DNA of 64,000 nucleotides from Streptococcus pneumoniae (GCA_040719455.1 JBFDTN010000001.1:1521501-1585500); one strand, 5' to 3'. Shown: positions 1 to 8,524, counted from the first letter of the stretch. Notes: a model not told the origin generated them from the letters alone. Numbers and translations are program-made.

Positions 1-387
1 ACCATTGATGATGAAGGTTCCCATTTCAGTCATGAGAGGGAAGTCCCCAAAGAACACTTCTTGAGTCTTGATTTCACCAGTTTCCTTGTTAATCAAACGG
101 AAAGTGACAAAAATAGGCGCAGAATAGCTGGCATCGTGGATACGAGCCTCTTCCAAGCTATATTTTGGCTCCTTGATTTCATAGCCTACAAATTCCAATT
201 CCATGGTATCTGTAAAGTTTGAAATAGGAAGCACATCCTCAAAGACTTCCTTCAAGCCATGGTCCAAAAAATCCTTGAACGAATCCGTTTGGATTTCAAT
301 CAAATTAGGTAAATCAAGAACCTCTTTAATTCTTGAAAAACTACGACGCGTACGGTGTTTTCCGTACTGAACTTCATGTCCTGCCAA
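1..387 (-). CDS. rpoB: RNA polymerase beta subunit, N-terminal part (cut by window edge)
   Basis: This is the 5' end of rpoB, the catalytic beta subunit of RNA polymerase; the rest lies outside the window to the left. Reading back from 387 the frame gives [19 protein letters not shown] and then the DLPNLIEIQ segment, the usual N-terminus of streptococcal RpoB. The first codon is TTG (385-387), preceded by GGAG at about 8 nt; no ATG lies in frame nearby, so TTG is the likely start. The leader upstream is about 500 nt if the promoter at 891-919 is the one used, and it contains a duplicated repeat and a terminator-like hairpin. Confidence 0.95.
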   Translation of the reverse strand, partial: MAGHEVQYGKHRTRRSFSRIKEVLDLPNLIEIQTDSFKDFLDHGLKEVFEDVLPISNFTDTMELEFVGYEIKEPKYSLEEARIHDASYSAPIFVTFRLINKETGEIKTQEVFFGDFPLMTEMGTFIING

Positions 388-401
388 GTTTCTAACTCCT
401 T

Positions 402-621
402 TATTAAGATACTAAGGGCGTAAAAAGCCAAACAAAAATAGGAGATTGACGATGTGTTCCGTGAACACAAGGAAATCTATCTTTTTTGGAGAGCTTTTAG
501 CCCGAGTTCAATTATAAGATACTAAGGGCGTAAAAAGCCAAACAAAAATAGGAGATTAACGACGTGCTCCGTAAACACAAGGAAATCTATCTTTTTTGGA
601 GAACTTTTAGCCCGAGTTTCA
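402..621. repeat. Two tandem copies of a 110-bp repeat in the rpoB leader
   Basis: Positions about 402-511 and 512-621 are near-identical direct copies with a 110-bp period. Each runs from AAGATACTAAGGGCGTAAAA to CTTTTAGCCCGAGTT. Copy 1 contains the palindrome TGTGTTC-CGT-GAACACA (454-470); in copy 2 it has decayed. No protein is supported here: the one open frame (564-785) starts inside copy 2 and has no ribosome site or recognisable sequence. The segment lies wholly within the predicted rpoB leader. It looks like a dispersed streptococcal intergenic repeat that has been duplicated; I cannot name the family. Confidence 0.85.
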
Positions 622-788
622 TTAGTCTTTGGAAGATAATCTTCCTGATTTTCATGGCTTACAAAAAGGGCGATTGTCTGCTTTGGTGCCACTTTTTAAA
701 GCTCATGAAATCTTCCATTTGTCCTTTTGTTCTATTTTCAGAAAATTTAAGTTTACATGACAAACAATCTTTTTCTAAAAAATAGGCA

Positions 789-834
789 CAAAAAGAGCAG
801 CTAAATCGGACTCTCTAAAGCTTGATTTAACTGC
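789..834 (-). terminator. Hairpin with T-run between lipoprotein gene and rpoB
   Basis: On the minus strand GCAGTTAAATC (824-834) pairs with GATTTAGCTGC (797-807) with one G-T wobble, followed by TCTTTTTG. It can end transcription of the lipoprotein gene at 923-2059. Because the best rpoB promoter (891-919) lies upstream of it, it could also act as an attenuator in the rpoB leader. Confidence 0.7.
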
Positions 835-890
835 TGTTCGCTTTATATGGACAATATTTCAAATAAAGCAGACGACAAATAATTATTACA

Positions 891-919
891 ATTATAGCAC
901 ATCTTCTACTATTTTTCAA
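891..919 (-). promoter_or_regulatory. Predicted rpoB promoter
   Basis: On the minus strand there is TTGAAA (914-919), a 17-nt spacer and TATAAT (891-896), close to the sigma-70 consensus. No equally good promoter was seen between here and the rpoB start, so the rpoB mRNA would carry a leader of about 500 nt. Confidence 0.65.
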
Positions 920-922
920 GGT

Positions 923-2059
923 TTATTTCATTAATGTCACTGATGGCGACAGAGGATTTGTATAATCAAAATCTCCATCAGCTGGAGCTTGCCACACTAA
1001 GATTATGAGCTGATTACCTTCCAGTTTAAATCCATAGTCATATTTCACTCCTATACCACCTAAACCATTGTATCCAGGTATCAGTGCAAAAGGAGTGCTT
1101 TCTGGTGAAATAAGGTAACGATACGTATTCTTACCAACTGCTTCTACTCCCTCAAAATGACTACTAGACGAACGACCATCGACATCGCTTGTCACCTGTC
1201 CGTCTGGCGAGATCGTCATCTTTATAGAAAATTGTGATACTTGACCTGTCCAAGTTCCTTCTAGATTTGACAAGTCTGCCGGCAAGATTCCCTGCACTGT
1301 TGAATTCTTTTTGTCTTCTGAAGGAACTACTGGTTGGTCAAATATCTGCCACTCTAGGCTATCCACATCAATTTTTAGATCATTACTTTTTCCAAAAACG
1401 TCACTCGAATCTGTACCAACTACATTAAAATCTTTCTCCTCGATTTTTTGTGCTTCTCCACCATCTTTGCTCAACTGATAGAGGATACCAACACCCTCTC
1501 CAGTCCCTGAACTCCATCCAACTGACAACACTGTTCCATCTTTATATACGTTAAATGTACTACGAGCACCACCATTCCCAGCTACAAAACCTTGAGATAG
1601 AAGAGTCGCTTGTTCTTGCTTTTGGTAATAGATTCCTGTGACAAATATTGTCTGATTGTCATTGAGTGACGCTGTAAGTAGCTCCTTACTTCCATTTCCA
1701 TCTACATCATAGAAGACATAACGCTGTTTTGACGGTCCAGCAAGAAAACTCTCCACCACCCATGAATTAATCGGCTGTTTCAAGTTTGGTAAAATTTTTC
1801 CTACTTTTTCATGCATTGCACCATCCGTGTGCGCCACTTGCAACATCAATTCATAGTCTGAAAAGACAGAGGCATAAGCTGCTTTCTCATCCTGCTTCAC
1901 CTCTTTTTTCTTTGTTTCATCAGAAGATGAAGAAGTTGCCTGCTCTTGCTTATCGCTACTTACCTGCTCTTTAGCTGAATGCTCTGTCTTTGTCGCACAA
2001 GCTGTTAGCACTCCCATGCTAAACAATACAATTGCAATACTTTTTCCTAAACCTTTCAT
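923..2059 (-). CDS. Predicted lipoprotein, function unknown
   Basis: A 378-residue protein with a type II signal peptide: a hydrophobic stretch ending in the lipobox LTAC at about residues 18-21, so it should be lipid-anchored on the outer face of the membrane. A Ser/Lys/Glu-rich linker (about 25-55) follows. The mature part is folded-looking but I recognise no family; a segment around YVFYDVDGNGSKELL resembles Ca-binding or integrin-like repeats of secreted lipoproteins. The start has a GGGAG site 6 nt upstream, which directly follows the stop of the coiled-coil gene (10-nt gap), so the two are probably co-transcribed. It reads toward rpoB and ends at the hairpin at 789-834. Confidence 0.8.
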   Translation of the reverse strand: MKGLGKSIAIVLFSMGVLTACATKTEHSAKEQVSSDKQEQATSSSSDETKKKEVKQDEKAAYASVFSDYELMLQVAHTDGAMHEKVGKILPNLKQPINSWVVESFLAGPSKQRYVFYDVDGNGSKELLTASLNDNQTIFVTGIYYQKQEQATLLSQGFVAGNGGARSTFNVYKDGTVLSVGWSSGTGEGVGILYQLSKDGGEAQKIEEKDFNVVGTDSSDVFGKSNDLKIDVDSLEWQIFDQPVVPSEDKKNSTVQGILPADLSNLEGTWTGQVSQFSIKMTISPDGQVTSDVDGRSSSSHFEGVEAVGKNTYRYLISPESTPFALIPGYNGLGGIGVKYDYGFKLEGNQLIILVWQAPADGDFDYTNPLSPSVTLMK

Positions 2060-2069
2060 ATTTTTCTCC

Positions 2070-2459
2070 CTATTGACCTGCTATTGGCAACTCGTCCTTC
2101 AACTGCCTGTACTCTTCTTCTAAGTTTGCTTTTTCTTTCGTCAGTTGTTCCAACTCCTTCTGCAAATCCTCTATTTCTTGTTCAATATCCTTGATTTCCT
2201 CCAGCTTATCTGCTAGCTCTTCCCTTACATCCTCGCTTTCATCCCATTCATCAGAATCCGCTATCTTTTTATCCACGATTTTTGGAGCAAATTTTATGAC
2301 TTTCTTTGCCACACCTTTGATCACCCCTTCAAATCCTGTGTCTGCCAAATCACTATCTAGCTCTTGAGAAATCCGCTCAAAAATCTCTTTGACCTCGTCT
2401 GGTTGTAACTCACGCCCTGTTTCGTCAAACCACTTCCCTTTTTTTCGTCTGATTTCCAT
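2070..2459 (-). CDS. Acidic coiled-coil protein, function unknown
   Basis: A 129-residue protein without a signal peptide or membrane helix, so it is probably cytoplasmic. The first 60 residues are mixed (a KGKWFDETGREL start, then a short basic VAKKVIKFAPKIV segment); residues about 75-122 are a strong coiled coil built from EEIKDIEQEIEDL-type heptads. Its ribosome site is AAGGAGG. It sits between two lipoprotein genes on the same strand, 84 bp from one and 10 bp from the other. I do not recognise the family; a link to the envelope lipoproteins is inferred only from position. Confidence 0.75.
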   Translation of the reverse strand: MEIRRKKGKWFDETGRELQPDEVKEIFERISQELDSDLADTGFEGVIKGVAKKVIKFAPKIVDKKIADSDEWDESEDVREELADKLEEIKDIEQEIEDLQKELEQLTKEKANLEEEYRQLKDELPIAGQ

Positions 2460-2543
2460 GAAATCGCCTCCTTTTTCTCTTTATTTTATCACAAATTTTA
2501 TAGGAATACTAGGATTTATAAGAAAGTTATCGCAACTACAAAT

Positions 2544-3458
2544 CTATTCAAAATACTGATCTGCAACCACTTGAAAGCTACCTTTTGAGATATCTTGCAA
2601 CTCTAGCTGACCATTCTGATTGATCCGATAAATCGCTAAAGCTGAGCTAACGCTAGCGTCTGCCCCAGCTGCTCGCATCGTTGGGCTATTGTGGTTTTCC
2701 CGCACCTCGATATAGACAAAACCATCTGGCGACTCTGTATGGGTCGTGATAGAAGCGATAAAATCATCTTTGCTATATGGATTTCCATAGTATCTCGCCC
2801 TGTGCGCCCTCGCCCAATTTGAACACTGGTCAATGGTCAAATTTTTCTGGTCCACAGAAGTCACACTGCTAGGAGCCGGGCTTACCTTTTCGCCATTTAG
2901 AATACTTTCAAATCCGGCTTGTATCTCCCTATTTTCTGTCGGCTTGACGTAGACTTTGCCCCCATTTGTCGTGGGTGAATGAAACACGAGCCCTTTGCCA
3001 TCACCAGTAATGGCAAAATAGTAGGTGTGTACATCAGGAAATTTGTTCCAATTTTTATAGACTTCTACAATCCGATAAGTTGCTGCCCCCTCGCCTGTCG
3101 GTGAAAACTGAGTATCTAACTTTTGAGACTCCACATTATCTCCATAGGAATAGATGCGATCCACCATTTTAATCCCGTCTTGATCCACTGTATAGCCGAC
3201 TTGACCCATCTGCCTGCTCCACTCTTCGATAAAGTTTGCCAGCTGAGCAGACTTTTCTTGGTCCCACAAGGGCTGCGCTACTGAGGATTGAACCTCTACT
3301 TTGTCTGGTTTTTGCTCTTCTTTGCTAGAGGATACTTCTTGGCTGCTACTTGCGCTCTTTTCCGTCTCTTTTTCTGTGACAACCTCTTTTTGTCCACAAG
3401 CTCCTAACAAGGCTACACATAAAAATAGACCTGCTAGCCCTTTTCCATAACGCTTCAT
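2544..3458 (-). CDS. DUF4767-like lipoprotein
   Basis: A 304-residue protein with a lipobox, LLGAC, at about residues 18-21, followed by a Ser/Glu/Lys-rich linker to about residue 60. The mature domain begins with PLWDQEKSAQLANFIEEW and then a MGQVGY segment. That Trp / Lys / FxxxW / MxQ pattern is typical of DUF4767 proteins in lactic acid bacteria, whose function is unknown. The ribosome site AAGGAG is well placed. It is first in a probable three-gene unit that also holds the coiled-coil protein and a second lipoprotein. The DUF assignment is from memory of the pattern, not a search. Confidence 0.75.
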   Translation of the reverse strand: MKRYGKGLAGLFLCVALLGACGQKEVVTEKETEKSASSSQEVSSSKEEQKPDKVEVQSSVAQPLWDQEKSAQLANFIEEWSRQMGQVGYTVDQDGIKMVDRIYSYGDNVESQKLDTQFSPTGEGAATYRIVEVYKNWNKFPDVHTYYFAITGDGKGLVFHSPTTNGGKVYVKPTENREIQAGFESILNGEKVSPAPSSVTSVDQKNLTIDQCSNWARAHRARYYGNPYSKDDFIASITTHTESPDGFVYIEVRENHNSPTMRAAGADASVSSALAIYRINQNGQLELQDISKGSFQVVADQYFE

Positions 3459-3556
3459 CTTCGTCTCCTTTTTAACTTTCTTTTTATTCTATTATAATAT
3501 ATTTGTATAAATTTTGGTGTAATTTATGACTTTTTTATGATTTTTTTCAAATGAGG

Positions 3557-3585
3557 TTGACGATTGGACAATTATAAGGTACAAT
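3557..3585 (+). promoter_or_regulatory. tRNA-Cys promoter
   Basis: TTGACG (3557-3562), a 17-nt spacer and TACAAT (3580-3585) lie 13 bp before the mature tRNA 5' end. This is a near-consensus promoter for a stable RNA gene. Confidence 0.85.
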
Positions 3586-3598
3586 AGATGATAGTCAT

Positions 3599-3669
3599 GG
3601 CGGTATAGCCAAGTGGTAAGGCACGGCTCTGCAAAAGCTTGATCGTCGGTTCAAATCCGTCTACCGCCT
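3599..3669 (+). tRNA. tRNA-Cys (anticodon GCA)
   Basis: A 71-nt cloverleaf. The acceptor stem GGCGGTA (3599-3605) pairs with TACCGCC (3662-3668), with discriminator T at 3669. The D arm is GCC/GGC. The anticodon loop CT-GCA-AA has its anticodon at 3631-3633, and the T arm holds GGTTCAAATCC. The 3' CCA is not encoded. The outermost anticodon-stem pair is a C-T mismatch followed by a G-T wobble. It is the only tRNA seen in the window and one of few plus-strand genes. Confidence 0.95.
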
Positions 3670-3686
3670 TTTTTATTTGTTTATCG

Positions 3687-3725
3687 AATAAGCAGCTCTC
3701 TCAATAAAGGAGCTGCTTATTTTTA
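3687..3725 (+). terminator. Terminator after tRNA-Cys
   Basis: AATAAGCAGCTC (3687-3698) pairs perfectly with GAGCTGCTTATT (3710-3721), followed by T residues. It is an intrinsic terminator ending the single-gene tRNA transcript. Confidence 0.9.
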
Positions 3726-3816
3726 TAAAGTCACAAAAACAGGCTATACCTATAGACTGCATAGCCCTACTATCTCACCTCTGAGAAATTTTCTTAAGTG
3801 TCAACTCTATCCATAG

Positions 3817-3883
3817 TAAAAAAGACATTCATACCCTTAGAAAATCTACAATAGATCATCAAGGGATTATAAATGTCTTTTTG
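3817..3883 (-). terminator. Terminator after nusG
   Basis: AAAAAGACATT near 3818 pairs with AATGTCTTTTT near 3872, and inner arms ACCCTT / AAGGG also pair, leaving a loop of about 20 nt. A and T tracts on both sides allow termination in either direction. It directly follows the nusG stop. Confidence 0.65.
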
Positions 3884-3902
3884 TTTATTGGTAAAGTCGA
3901 GA

Positions 3903-4439
3903 TTACAATTCCGCAATCTGGCTCAAGTTCACTTCTGCAATCGTATCATTTCCAAACATAGAGATGACCATTTTCACCTTGTTGTTATCAATTTCTGTGA
4001 TCTTACCAGTGTAATCTGTAAAGGCACCGTCGATAATGCGGACTGTATCTCCCACGCGCACATCCATATCAAATTCGTGCACCGTTTGTCCCATGGAAAT
4101 CAAGATATTGCGAATTTCTTCTTCCAAAAGTGGCGTTGGTTTTGAACGGTTCCCATGTGAGCCGACAAATCCTGTAACGTTTGGCGTATTACGCACCACA
4201 AACCAAGCCTCATCTGTCATGACCATCTCCACCAAAACATAACCTGGGAAGCGATTTTCTTCGATTTCCTTGGTTTTTCCATTTTTCTCCACTTGAACAG
4301 TCTGCGTTGGAATTTCCACCCGCAAGATATTTTCAAGCATATTATAGGTTTGTGCTCGTTGGAGAAGGTTTTCCTTCACCTTATTTTCATATCCTGAGTA
4401 GGTTTGCAGTACAAACCAGCCTTTGTCAAAACTATCCAT
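3903..4439 (-). CDS. nusG: Transcription termination/antitermination factor NusG
   Basis: 178 residues, the normal length. The NGN domain starts WFVLQTYSGYENKVKENL and includes the segment FPGYVLVEM. The C-terminal KOW domain is GDTVRIIDGAFTDYTGKI at about 125-142. NusG binds the clamp of RNA polymerase and modulates pausing, Rho/NusA action and coupling to the ribosome. The start has AAAGGA 7 nt upstream. It is last in the pbp2a-rpmG-secE-nusG cluster but appears to have its own promoter, because a terminator (4534-4569) separates it from secE. Confidence 0.97.
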   Translation of the reverse strand: MDSFDKGWFVLQTYSGYENKVKENLLQRAQTYNMLENILRVEIPTQTVQVEKNGKTKEIEENRFPGYVLVEMVMTDEAWFVVRNTPNVTGFVGSHGNRSKPTPLLEEEIRNILISMGQTVHEFDMDVRVGDTVRIIDGAFTDYTGKITEIDNNKVKMVISMFGNDTIAEVNLSQIAEL

Positions 4440-4461
4440 GTTTGCATCCTTTCGTATAATA

Positions 4462-4507
4462 AAAAAGCCTTTGGCTTTTTCGGGATTTCGTTACTTTCAT
4501 TATACCA
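4462..4507 (-). promoter_or_regulatory. nusG promoter with hairpin in the leader
   Basis: An extended -10, TGG-TATAAT, lies on the minus strand at 4499-4507. Immediately downstream AAAAAGCC / GGCTTTTT (4462-4480) forms an 8-bp stem with a 3-nt loop and ends in T residues, before the AAAGGA site and ATG of nusG. The hairpin begins only about 12 nt after the expected start of transcription, so it may stabilise or attenuate the message rather than terminate efficiently. Confidence 0.55.
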
Positions 4508-4533
4508 TAAAATCTAAAAATACAACGGATTTT

Positions 4534-4569
4534 ACACAAAAAAATCTCACTTTCATACCAAGCGAGATT
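4534..4569 (-). terminator. Terminator after secE
   Basis: On the minus strand AATCTCGCTT (4560-4569) pairs with AAGTGAGATT (4543-4552) with one wobble, then a run of seven T. It separates the rpmG-secE transcript from nusG. Confidence 0.75.
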
Positions 4570-4669
4570 CTGCTATTTTATACTCTATAAGCATCACCAT
4601 CTAACTAGGCAACAAAGCCACATTCAACAAGGCGAGTTTCCGACGTCAGAGTGTGATTGTTGATGAGTA

Positions 4670-4846
4670 TTAAAAAATATTGAGCAAGTTGATCAAACCT
4701 CGTGATACAAGGATGTCAAACAAGTAAATAATCACAACAAAGAAGGCAGTGTATTCCATAACGGAAATAAAATCCTTCATACTTTGCTTTCCGGTTGGCC
4801 AAGAGGTATCTCTTAGCACGCGGAAGGTATCTGCAATAAATCTCAC
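4670..4846 (-). CDS. secE: Preprotein translocase subunit SecE
   Basis: A 58-residue protein translated from GTG at 4846, beginning VRFIADTFRVLRDTSWPTGK and ending in GLINLLNIF. SecE is the small clamp subunit of the SecYEG channel. The conserved amphipathic helix with the W-P-T/S pattern precedes one transmembrane helix (EYTAFFVVIIYLFDIL, about 31-46), as in other Gram-positive SecE. No in-frame ATG exists. The AGGAG ribosome site lies 6 nt before the GTG and overlaps the TAG stop of rpmG, so translation of the two is probably coupled. The gap to rpmG is 9 nt. Confidence 0.93.
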   Translation of the reverse strand: MRFIADTFRVLRDTSWPTGKQSMKDFISVMEYTAFFVVIIYLFDILVSRGLINLLNIF

Positions 4847-4855
4847 ACCATTCTC

Positions 4856-5008
4856 CTATCTGGTTTCTTTATGTATCGTATATTTGCTGCAATGTTTGCA
4901 GAATTTGTTCACTTCTAGACGCTTTGGTTTTGGCGTACTACTGAGCTTAATTGAGTAGTTTCGAGACCCACAAACCGCACACGCCAGACTTGCTTTTTTT
5001 AATGCCAT
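4856..5008 (-). CDS. rpmG: 50S ribosomal protein L33
   Basis: A 50-residue basic protein, [20 protein letters not shown] then [20 protein letters not shown], ending HKETR. The two Cys pairs CAVC and CKHC make this the zinc-binding type of L33. It is a component of the large ribosomal subunit near the E site. The ribosome site GGAGG lies before ATG at 5008. The order pbp2a-rpmG-secE-nusG is conserved in streptococci. Other L33 genes usually exist elsewhere in such genomes, so the paralogue number cannot be set here. Confidence 0.93.
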   Translation of the reverse strand: MALKKASLACAVCGSRNYSIKLSSTPKPKRLEVNKFCKHCSKYTIHKETR

Positions 5009-5061
5009 AACGCCTCCATTCACCCTATTATAGCAAGTTTTCCTTAGTTTGACAAGTTTCT

Positions 5062-7296
5062 TTATTCTTGCTTGAAAAATCCTGTAATGCTATCCCAGAG
5101 ATTTTTCGCTTTTTCTGGTAATTGGGCGTTTTCAAGCGCTTCTTTGGCTTGCTCTACGAGATTTTGCGCCTTATCTTTTACTTCTCTTAGAATATCTGAA
5201 TTTTCCTGCTGCGTAGCGCCACTTGTCTCATCGACATTCAAAGGAGCAATCCCATTTTGGGCATAGGCATTTTTATCCTCAAAGCTAGTACCATCTGTGT
5301 AGGGAAGAATGCTATTTGCGATACTGCGGAAAATGGTGGACGCTTCATTGGCACTCGTCCCTGTCAGATAATGCCCTTCGTCTGTCGTTGGAAATCCAAG
5401 CCAGTGACTAATCACAACATCAGGTGTGTAGCCAATCACCCACTGGTCACCAACCACATCAGGGTTAAAATCTGTCTCCGTCGTTCCAGTCTTACCTGCC
5501 ATCGTATAGCCATATGGTGCTGCATAGACCCCTGTACCATTACTAAAAGTTCCAAGCATCATGCTAGTCATCTTGTCATTTGCTGCATTGTTAAGGATAC
5601 GAGTCGAGCTAGCCTTATGGGTCTTGACCACTTGTCCACTTGCATTTTCAATCTTGGTAATCAAGTGCGCGTCATTCATCACACCACCATTTGCAAAAGT
5701 GCCATAAGCCTGTGCCATTTCTAGTGGATTGGTCGCAACGCCACCTCCTAGAGCGACACCCAAGGTCTGATCGACCTTGTCCATATCAAGACCAAATTTC
5801 TTACCATACTCAAAGGCTTTGTTAATGCCAAGTTCATTGACCACTGCAACAGCTGGGATATTGAGCGAGTCTGCCAAAGCTTGATACATGGGAATCGTAG
5901 GTGCTGTTTGAAGACCTGCATAGTTATGCACAGTGTAATTGCCATAGGTCGTTGTCGTATTATCCAACTCTTGATCAATCGACCAGCCAGCAGCAATCGC
6001 AGGGCTATACACAGCTAGGGGCTTCATAGTTGAGCCTGGACTACGCCCAGACTGGGTCGCATAGTTGAACATGCGAAACTCAGCGTCAATATCACTATTA
6101 ACCCGACCCACCAAGGCACGGACACCCCCCGTCTTAGGGTCTAATGCCACACTACCAGACTCGGCATGACTACCGTCTTCAGCCACTGGAAACAGCTCCG
6201 TCTTATCATAAATCACCTGCATACTGGCTTGATAATTCTGATCTAGCTCGGTATAAATCCGATAACCGTTATTGACAATATCTGCTTCCTTCAGACCATA
6301 TTCCTGAATAGCTTCGTTGATTACAGCGTCAAAATACGACGGATAACTGTAATTTTTGACCTTACCTGCATAGGTATCTGACAACTGGCTAGCCATATCC
6401 TGTCCTGCTGCCCCATCTGCTGTCCCTTGGTCAATCATCTCTGCTGCCACCATATTTTGCAACACTGTATCTCTGCGATTGGTCGCATTTTCAACGGAAT
6501 AAAGCGGATTGTAAATCTCAGGTCCTTTCAGCATCCCCGCCAAGGTCGCTGCTTGATCCAAGGTCAACTGACTTGCTGATACGCCAAAGTATTTTTTACT
6601 CGCATCTTCCACGCCCCAAACGCCATTGCCAAAATAGGAGTTGTTGAGATACATGGTCAGAATCTGCTCTTTGCTATATTTTTTGGTTAATTCCAAGGCA
6701 AGGAAAAATTCCTTTGCCTTACGCTCAATGGTCTGATCTTGTGAAAGATAGGCATTTTTTGCCAACTGCTGGGTAATGGTGGAGCCACCCCCTGAGTAAC
6801 CTGCTGTCAAAATAGCAAGAAAGAAACGCTGGTAGTTAATGCCGCTATTTTTATAGAAACTACGATCCTCTGTTGCAATCACCGCATCCTGCATATTTTT
6901 GCTAATCTCGGCAAGTTCGACATAGGTTCCCTTCTGACCAGATAAGCTACCTGCTTCGTTGCCTTCACGGTCATAGATGATCGTCGTAGCTTTCAGTGCA
7001 TCCTGCAAGTCCTTGACATTGGTGGTCTTTGCGACATAAAAGAGATAGCCACCCACCACCAGACTCACACCAAGGCTCGCAATCAAGACAATCTTGGTCA
7101 AATGATATTTTCGCCAAAAACGACGAAATGGATGCTGAGAGGCAGACTTTTTACGACCTGACTTACCAGAACGGCTAAAAGCAGGCTCGATCTCTTTCTC
7201 ACTGATCTCCACCTCTGGCTCTGCAAGAGATGGTGTCTCCTCTTCTTCCTTAAAATAGTTTAGCGCTTTTTCAAATAAATCTTGTATCTTCTTCAT
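5062..7296 (-). CDS. pbp2a: Class A penicillin-binding protein 2a (bifunctional glycosyltransferase/transpeptidase)
   Basis: 744 residues. A basic cytoplasmic tail (1-75) leads to one membrane anchor ([20 protein letters not shown], about 78-97). The GT51 domain has [16 protein letters not shown] and [12 protein letters not shown]. The transpeptidase domain has the SxxK nucleophile in GSTMKP, an SLN motif in LADSLNIPA and KTGT near residue 597. It polymerises lipid II and cross-links peptidoglycan outside the membrane. Synteny with rpmG-secE-nusG supports PBP2a over PBP1a/1b. There is no good ribosome site: the best promoter (7303-7331) ends 6 nt before ATG, so the mRNA may be leaderless. Confidence 0.95.
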   Translation of the reverse strand: MKKIQDLFEKALNYFKEEEETPSLAEPEVEISEKEIEPAFSRSGKSGRKKSASQHPFRRFWRKYHLTKIVLIASLGVSLVVGGYLFYVAKTTNVKDLQDALKATTIIYDREGNEAGSLSGQKGTYVELAEISKNMQDAVIATEDRSFYKNSGINYQRFFLAILTAGYSGGGSTITQQLAKNAYLSQDQTIERKAKEFFLALELTKKYSKEQILTMYLNNSYFGNGVWGVEDASKKYFGVSASQLTLDQAATLAGMLKGPEIYNPLYSVENATNRRDTVLQNMVAAEMIDQGTADGAAGQDMASQLSDTYAGKVKNYSYPSYFDAVINEAIQEYGLKEADIVNNGYRIYTELDQNYQASMQVIYDKTELFPVAEDGSHAESGSVALDPKTGGVRALVGRVNSDIDAEFRMFNYATQSGRSPGSTMKPLAVYSPAIAAGWSIDQELDNTTTTYGNYTVHNYAGLQTAPTIPMYQALADSLNIPAVAVVNELGINKAFEYGKKFGLDMDKVDQTLGVALGGGVATNPLEMAQAYGTFANGGVMNDAHLITKIENASGQVVKTHKASSTRILNNAANDKMTSMMLGTFSNGTGVYAAPYGYTMAGKTGTTETDFNPDVVGDQWVIGYTPDVVISHWLGFPTTDEGHYLTGTSANEASTIFRSIANSILPYTDGTSFEDKNAYAQNGIAPLNVDETSGATQQENSDILREVKDKAQNLVEQAKEALENAQLPEKAKNLWDSITGFFKQE

Positions 7297-7302
7297 AGCT
7301 AT

Positions 7303-7331
7303 ATTTTACCACCTTATCGAACCTCCTACAA
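7303..7331 (-). promoter_or_regulatory. pbp2a promoter, -10 box 6 nt from ATG
   Basis: On the minus strand: TTGTAG (7326-7331), a 17-nt spacer ending in TGG, and TAAAAT (7303-7308), an extended -10. Only ATAGCT separates it from the ATG, so transcription should start at or beside the A of ATG. Confidence 0.65.
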
Positions 7332-7379
7332 GAAAGAACCGCTCAAAAGCACTGCCTTTCAGGATTTTTTAAGATTTCC

Positions 7380-7408
7380 TTTTCATTCGTCTGCCTTTTT
7401 GCTACAAT
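7380..7408 (+). promoter_or_regulatory. Promoter of the RluA-type gene, -10 box 6 nt from ATG
   Basis: TTTTCA (7380-7385), a 17-nt spacer and TACAAT (7403-7408). Six bases, AACATC, separate the -10 from the ATG at 7415 and no Shine-Dalgarno sequence is present, again predicting a leaderless message. It is divergent from the pbp2a promoter. Confidence 0.6.
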
Positions 7409-7414
7409 AACATC

Positions 7415-8287
7415 ATGAAGATTCACATCACCATTCCAGAAAGTTGGGACAAGCTCACTCTCAAAGAAGTGCTCGAAGAGCAGCTCCTCATTCCACGAAA
7501 AATCCGCCATTTTCTGCGCACTAAAAAGCATGTATTCGTCAATGACGAGTTTTGCCACTGGCAAACGCTGCTAAATGCTAAAGATGATTTGACCCTTATC
7601 TTTGATGAAGAGGATTATCCTCAAAAAACGATTCCTTTTGGAAATGCCAGCCTTGTAGAGGAACTCTACCAAGACGAGCATTTCATCATTGTCAATAAGC
7701 CCGAAGGCATGAAAACTCATGGAAATGAGCCTAGCGAGCTAGCCCTGCTCAATCATGTGAGCGCCTATGTCGGTGCTACCTGCTACGTCGTTCATCGTCT
7801 GGACATGGAGACGAGCGGAGCTGTTCTTTTTGCCAAAAATCCCTTTATCCTCCCCATTCTCAACCGCCTGTTAGAGGACAAGCGGATTTCACGAGAATAT
7901 TGGGCATTAGTGGATGGAAAATTTTCTGGCAAATCCATGGTCTACAAGGATAAGATTGGACGCGACCGCCATGACCGTAGAAAGCGCTTGGTGGATAAGA
8001 GAAATGGTCAATACGCCGAAACTCACGTTCACGTTCTCAAGACTTTTCCCAGAGCGTCTCTTGTCAACTGTCGTTTGAAAACGGGACGCACCCATCAAAT
8101 CCGTGTCCACTTATCGCACCACAATCGCCCCATTTTAGGCGACCCACTCTACCATCCACAACCTAAAAATCGCCTCATGCTCCATGCCCACACGCTCAGC
8201 CTCACCCATCCCTTAACCCTAAGACCCATTCGTGTCACTGCAAAGTCCAGTAGCTTTGAAGCAGTCTTAGCACAAGTAAAAAACTAA
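7415..8287 (+). CDS. RluA/RluD-family RNA pseudouridine synthase
   Basis: 290 residues. The catalytic motif HRLDMETSG (about 127-135) carries the essential Asp of the RluA family. The segments IIVNKPEGMKTH and LKTGRTHQIRVHLSHH are also typical. It isomerises uridine to pseudouridine in rRNA or tRNA. The N-terminal 70 residues are a diverged S4-like region. The specific RNA target cannot be told from sequence; streptococci carry several paralogues. It is divergent from pbp2a and lacks a ribosome site, with a promoter whose -10 ends 6 nt before the start. It is followed by the hairpin at 8525-8556. Confidence 0.9.
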   Translation: MKIHITIPESWDKLTLKEVLEEQLLIPRKIRHFLRTKKHVFVNDEFCHWQTLLNAKDDLTLIFDEEDYPQKTIPFGNASLVEELYQDEHFIIVNKPEGMKTHGNEPSELALLNHVSAYVGATCYVVHRLDMETSGAVLFAKNPFILPILNRLLEDKRISREYWALVDGKFSGKSMVYKDKIGRDRHDRRKRLVDKRNGQYAETHVHVLKTFPRASLVNCRLKTGRTHQIRVHLSHHNRPILGDPLYHPQPKNRLMLHAHTLSLTHPLTLRPIRVTAKSSSFEAVLAQVKN

Positions 8288-8524
8288 AAGTCCCGTGAAG
8301 AGACCCTATATCAATGAGCGATACCAACAGGTAAAAAAGAAGACAGGCAGATTTTCACACAAGGGAAAGTGGATGTGAAACCTGTCTTTGAATAGATAAA
8401 GGCTGATTGGGGGGGTACAGACAATGTAGCTAGAGGGGAAATCGTCAGGTGAAAATCGATATGAGATTGGTCCTTACGGTCAATAATCTCCTCCAATACA
8501 ACCTAAGAAGAGCATAAACTTAAA

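Noticed and set aside
564..785. 73-codon plus-strand open frame
   Set aside because: It starts inside the duplicated 110-bp repeat, has no ribosome site, and the translation is low-complexity Phe/Leu/Ser. It is opposite to the rpoB leader.
8311..8496. 61-codon minus-strand frame between the RluA-type gene and copZ
   Set aside because: No ribosome site or recognisable sequence; it lies downstream of a terminator between convergent genes.
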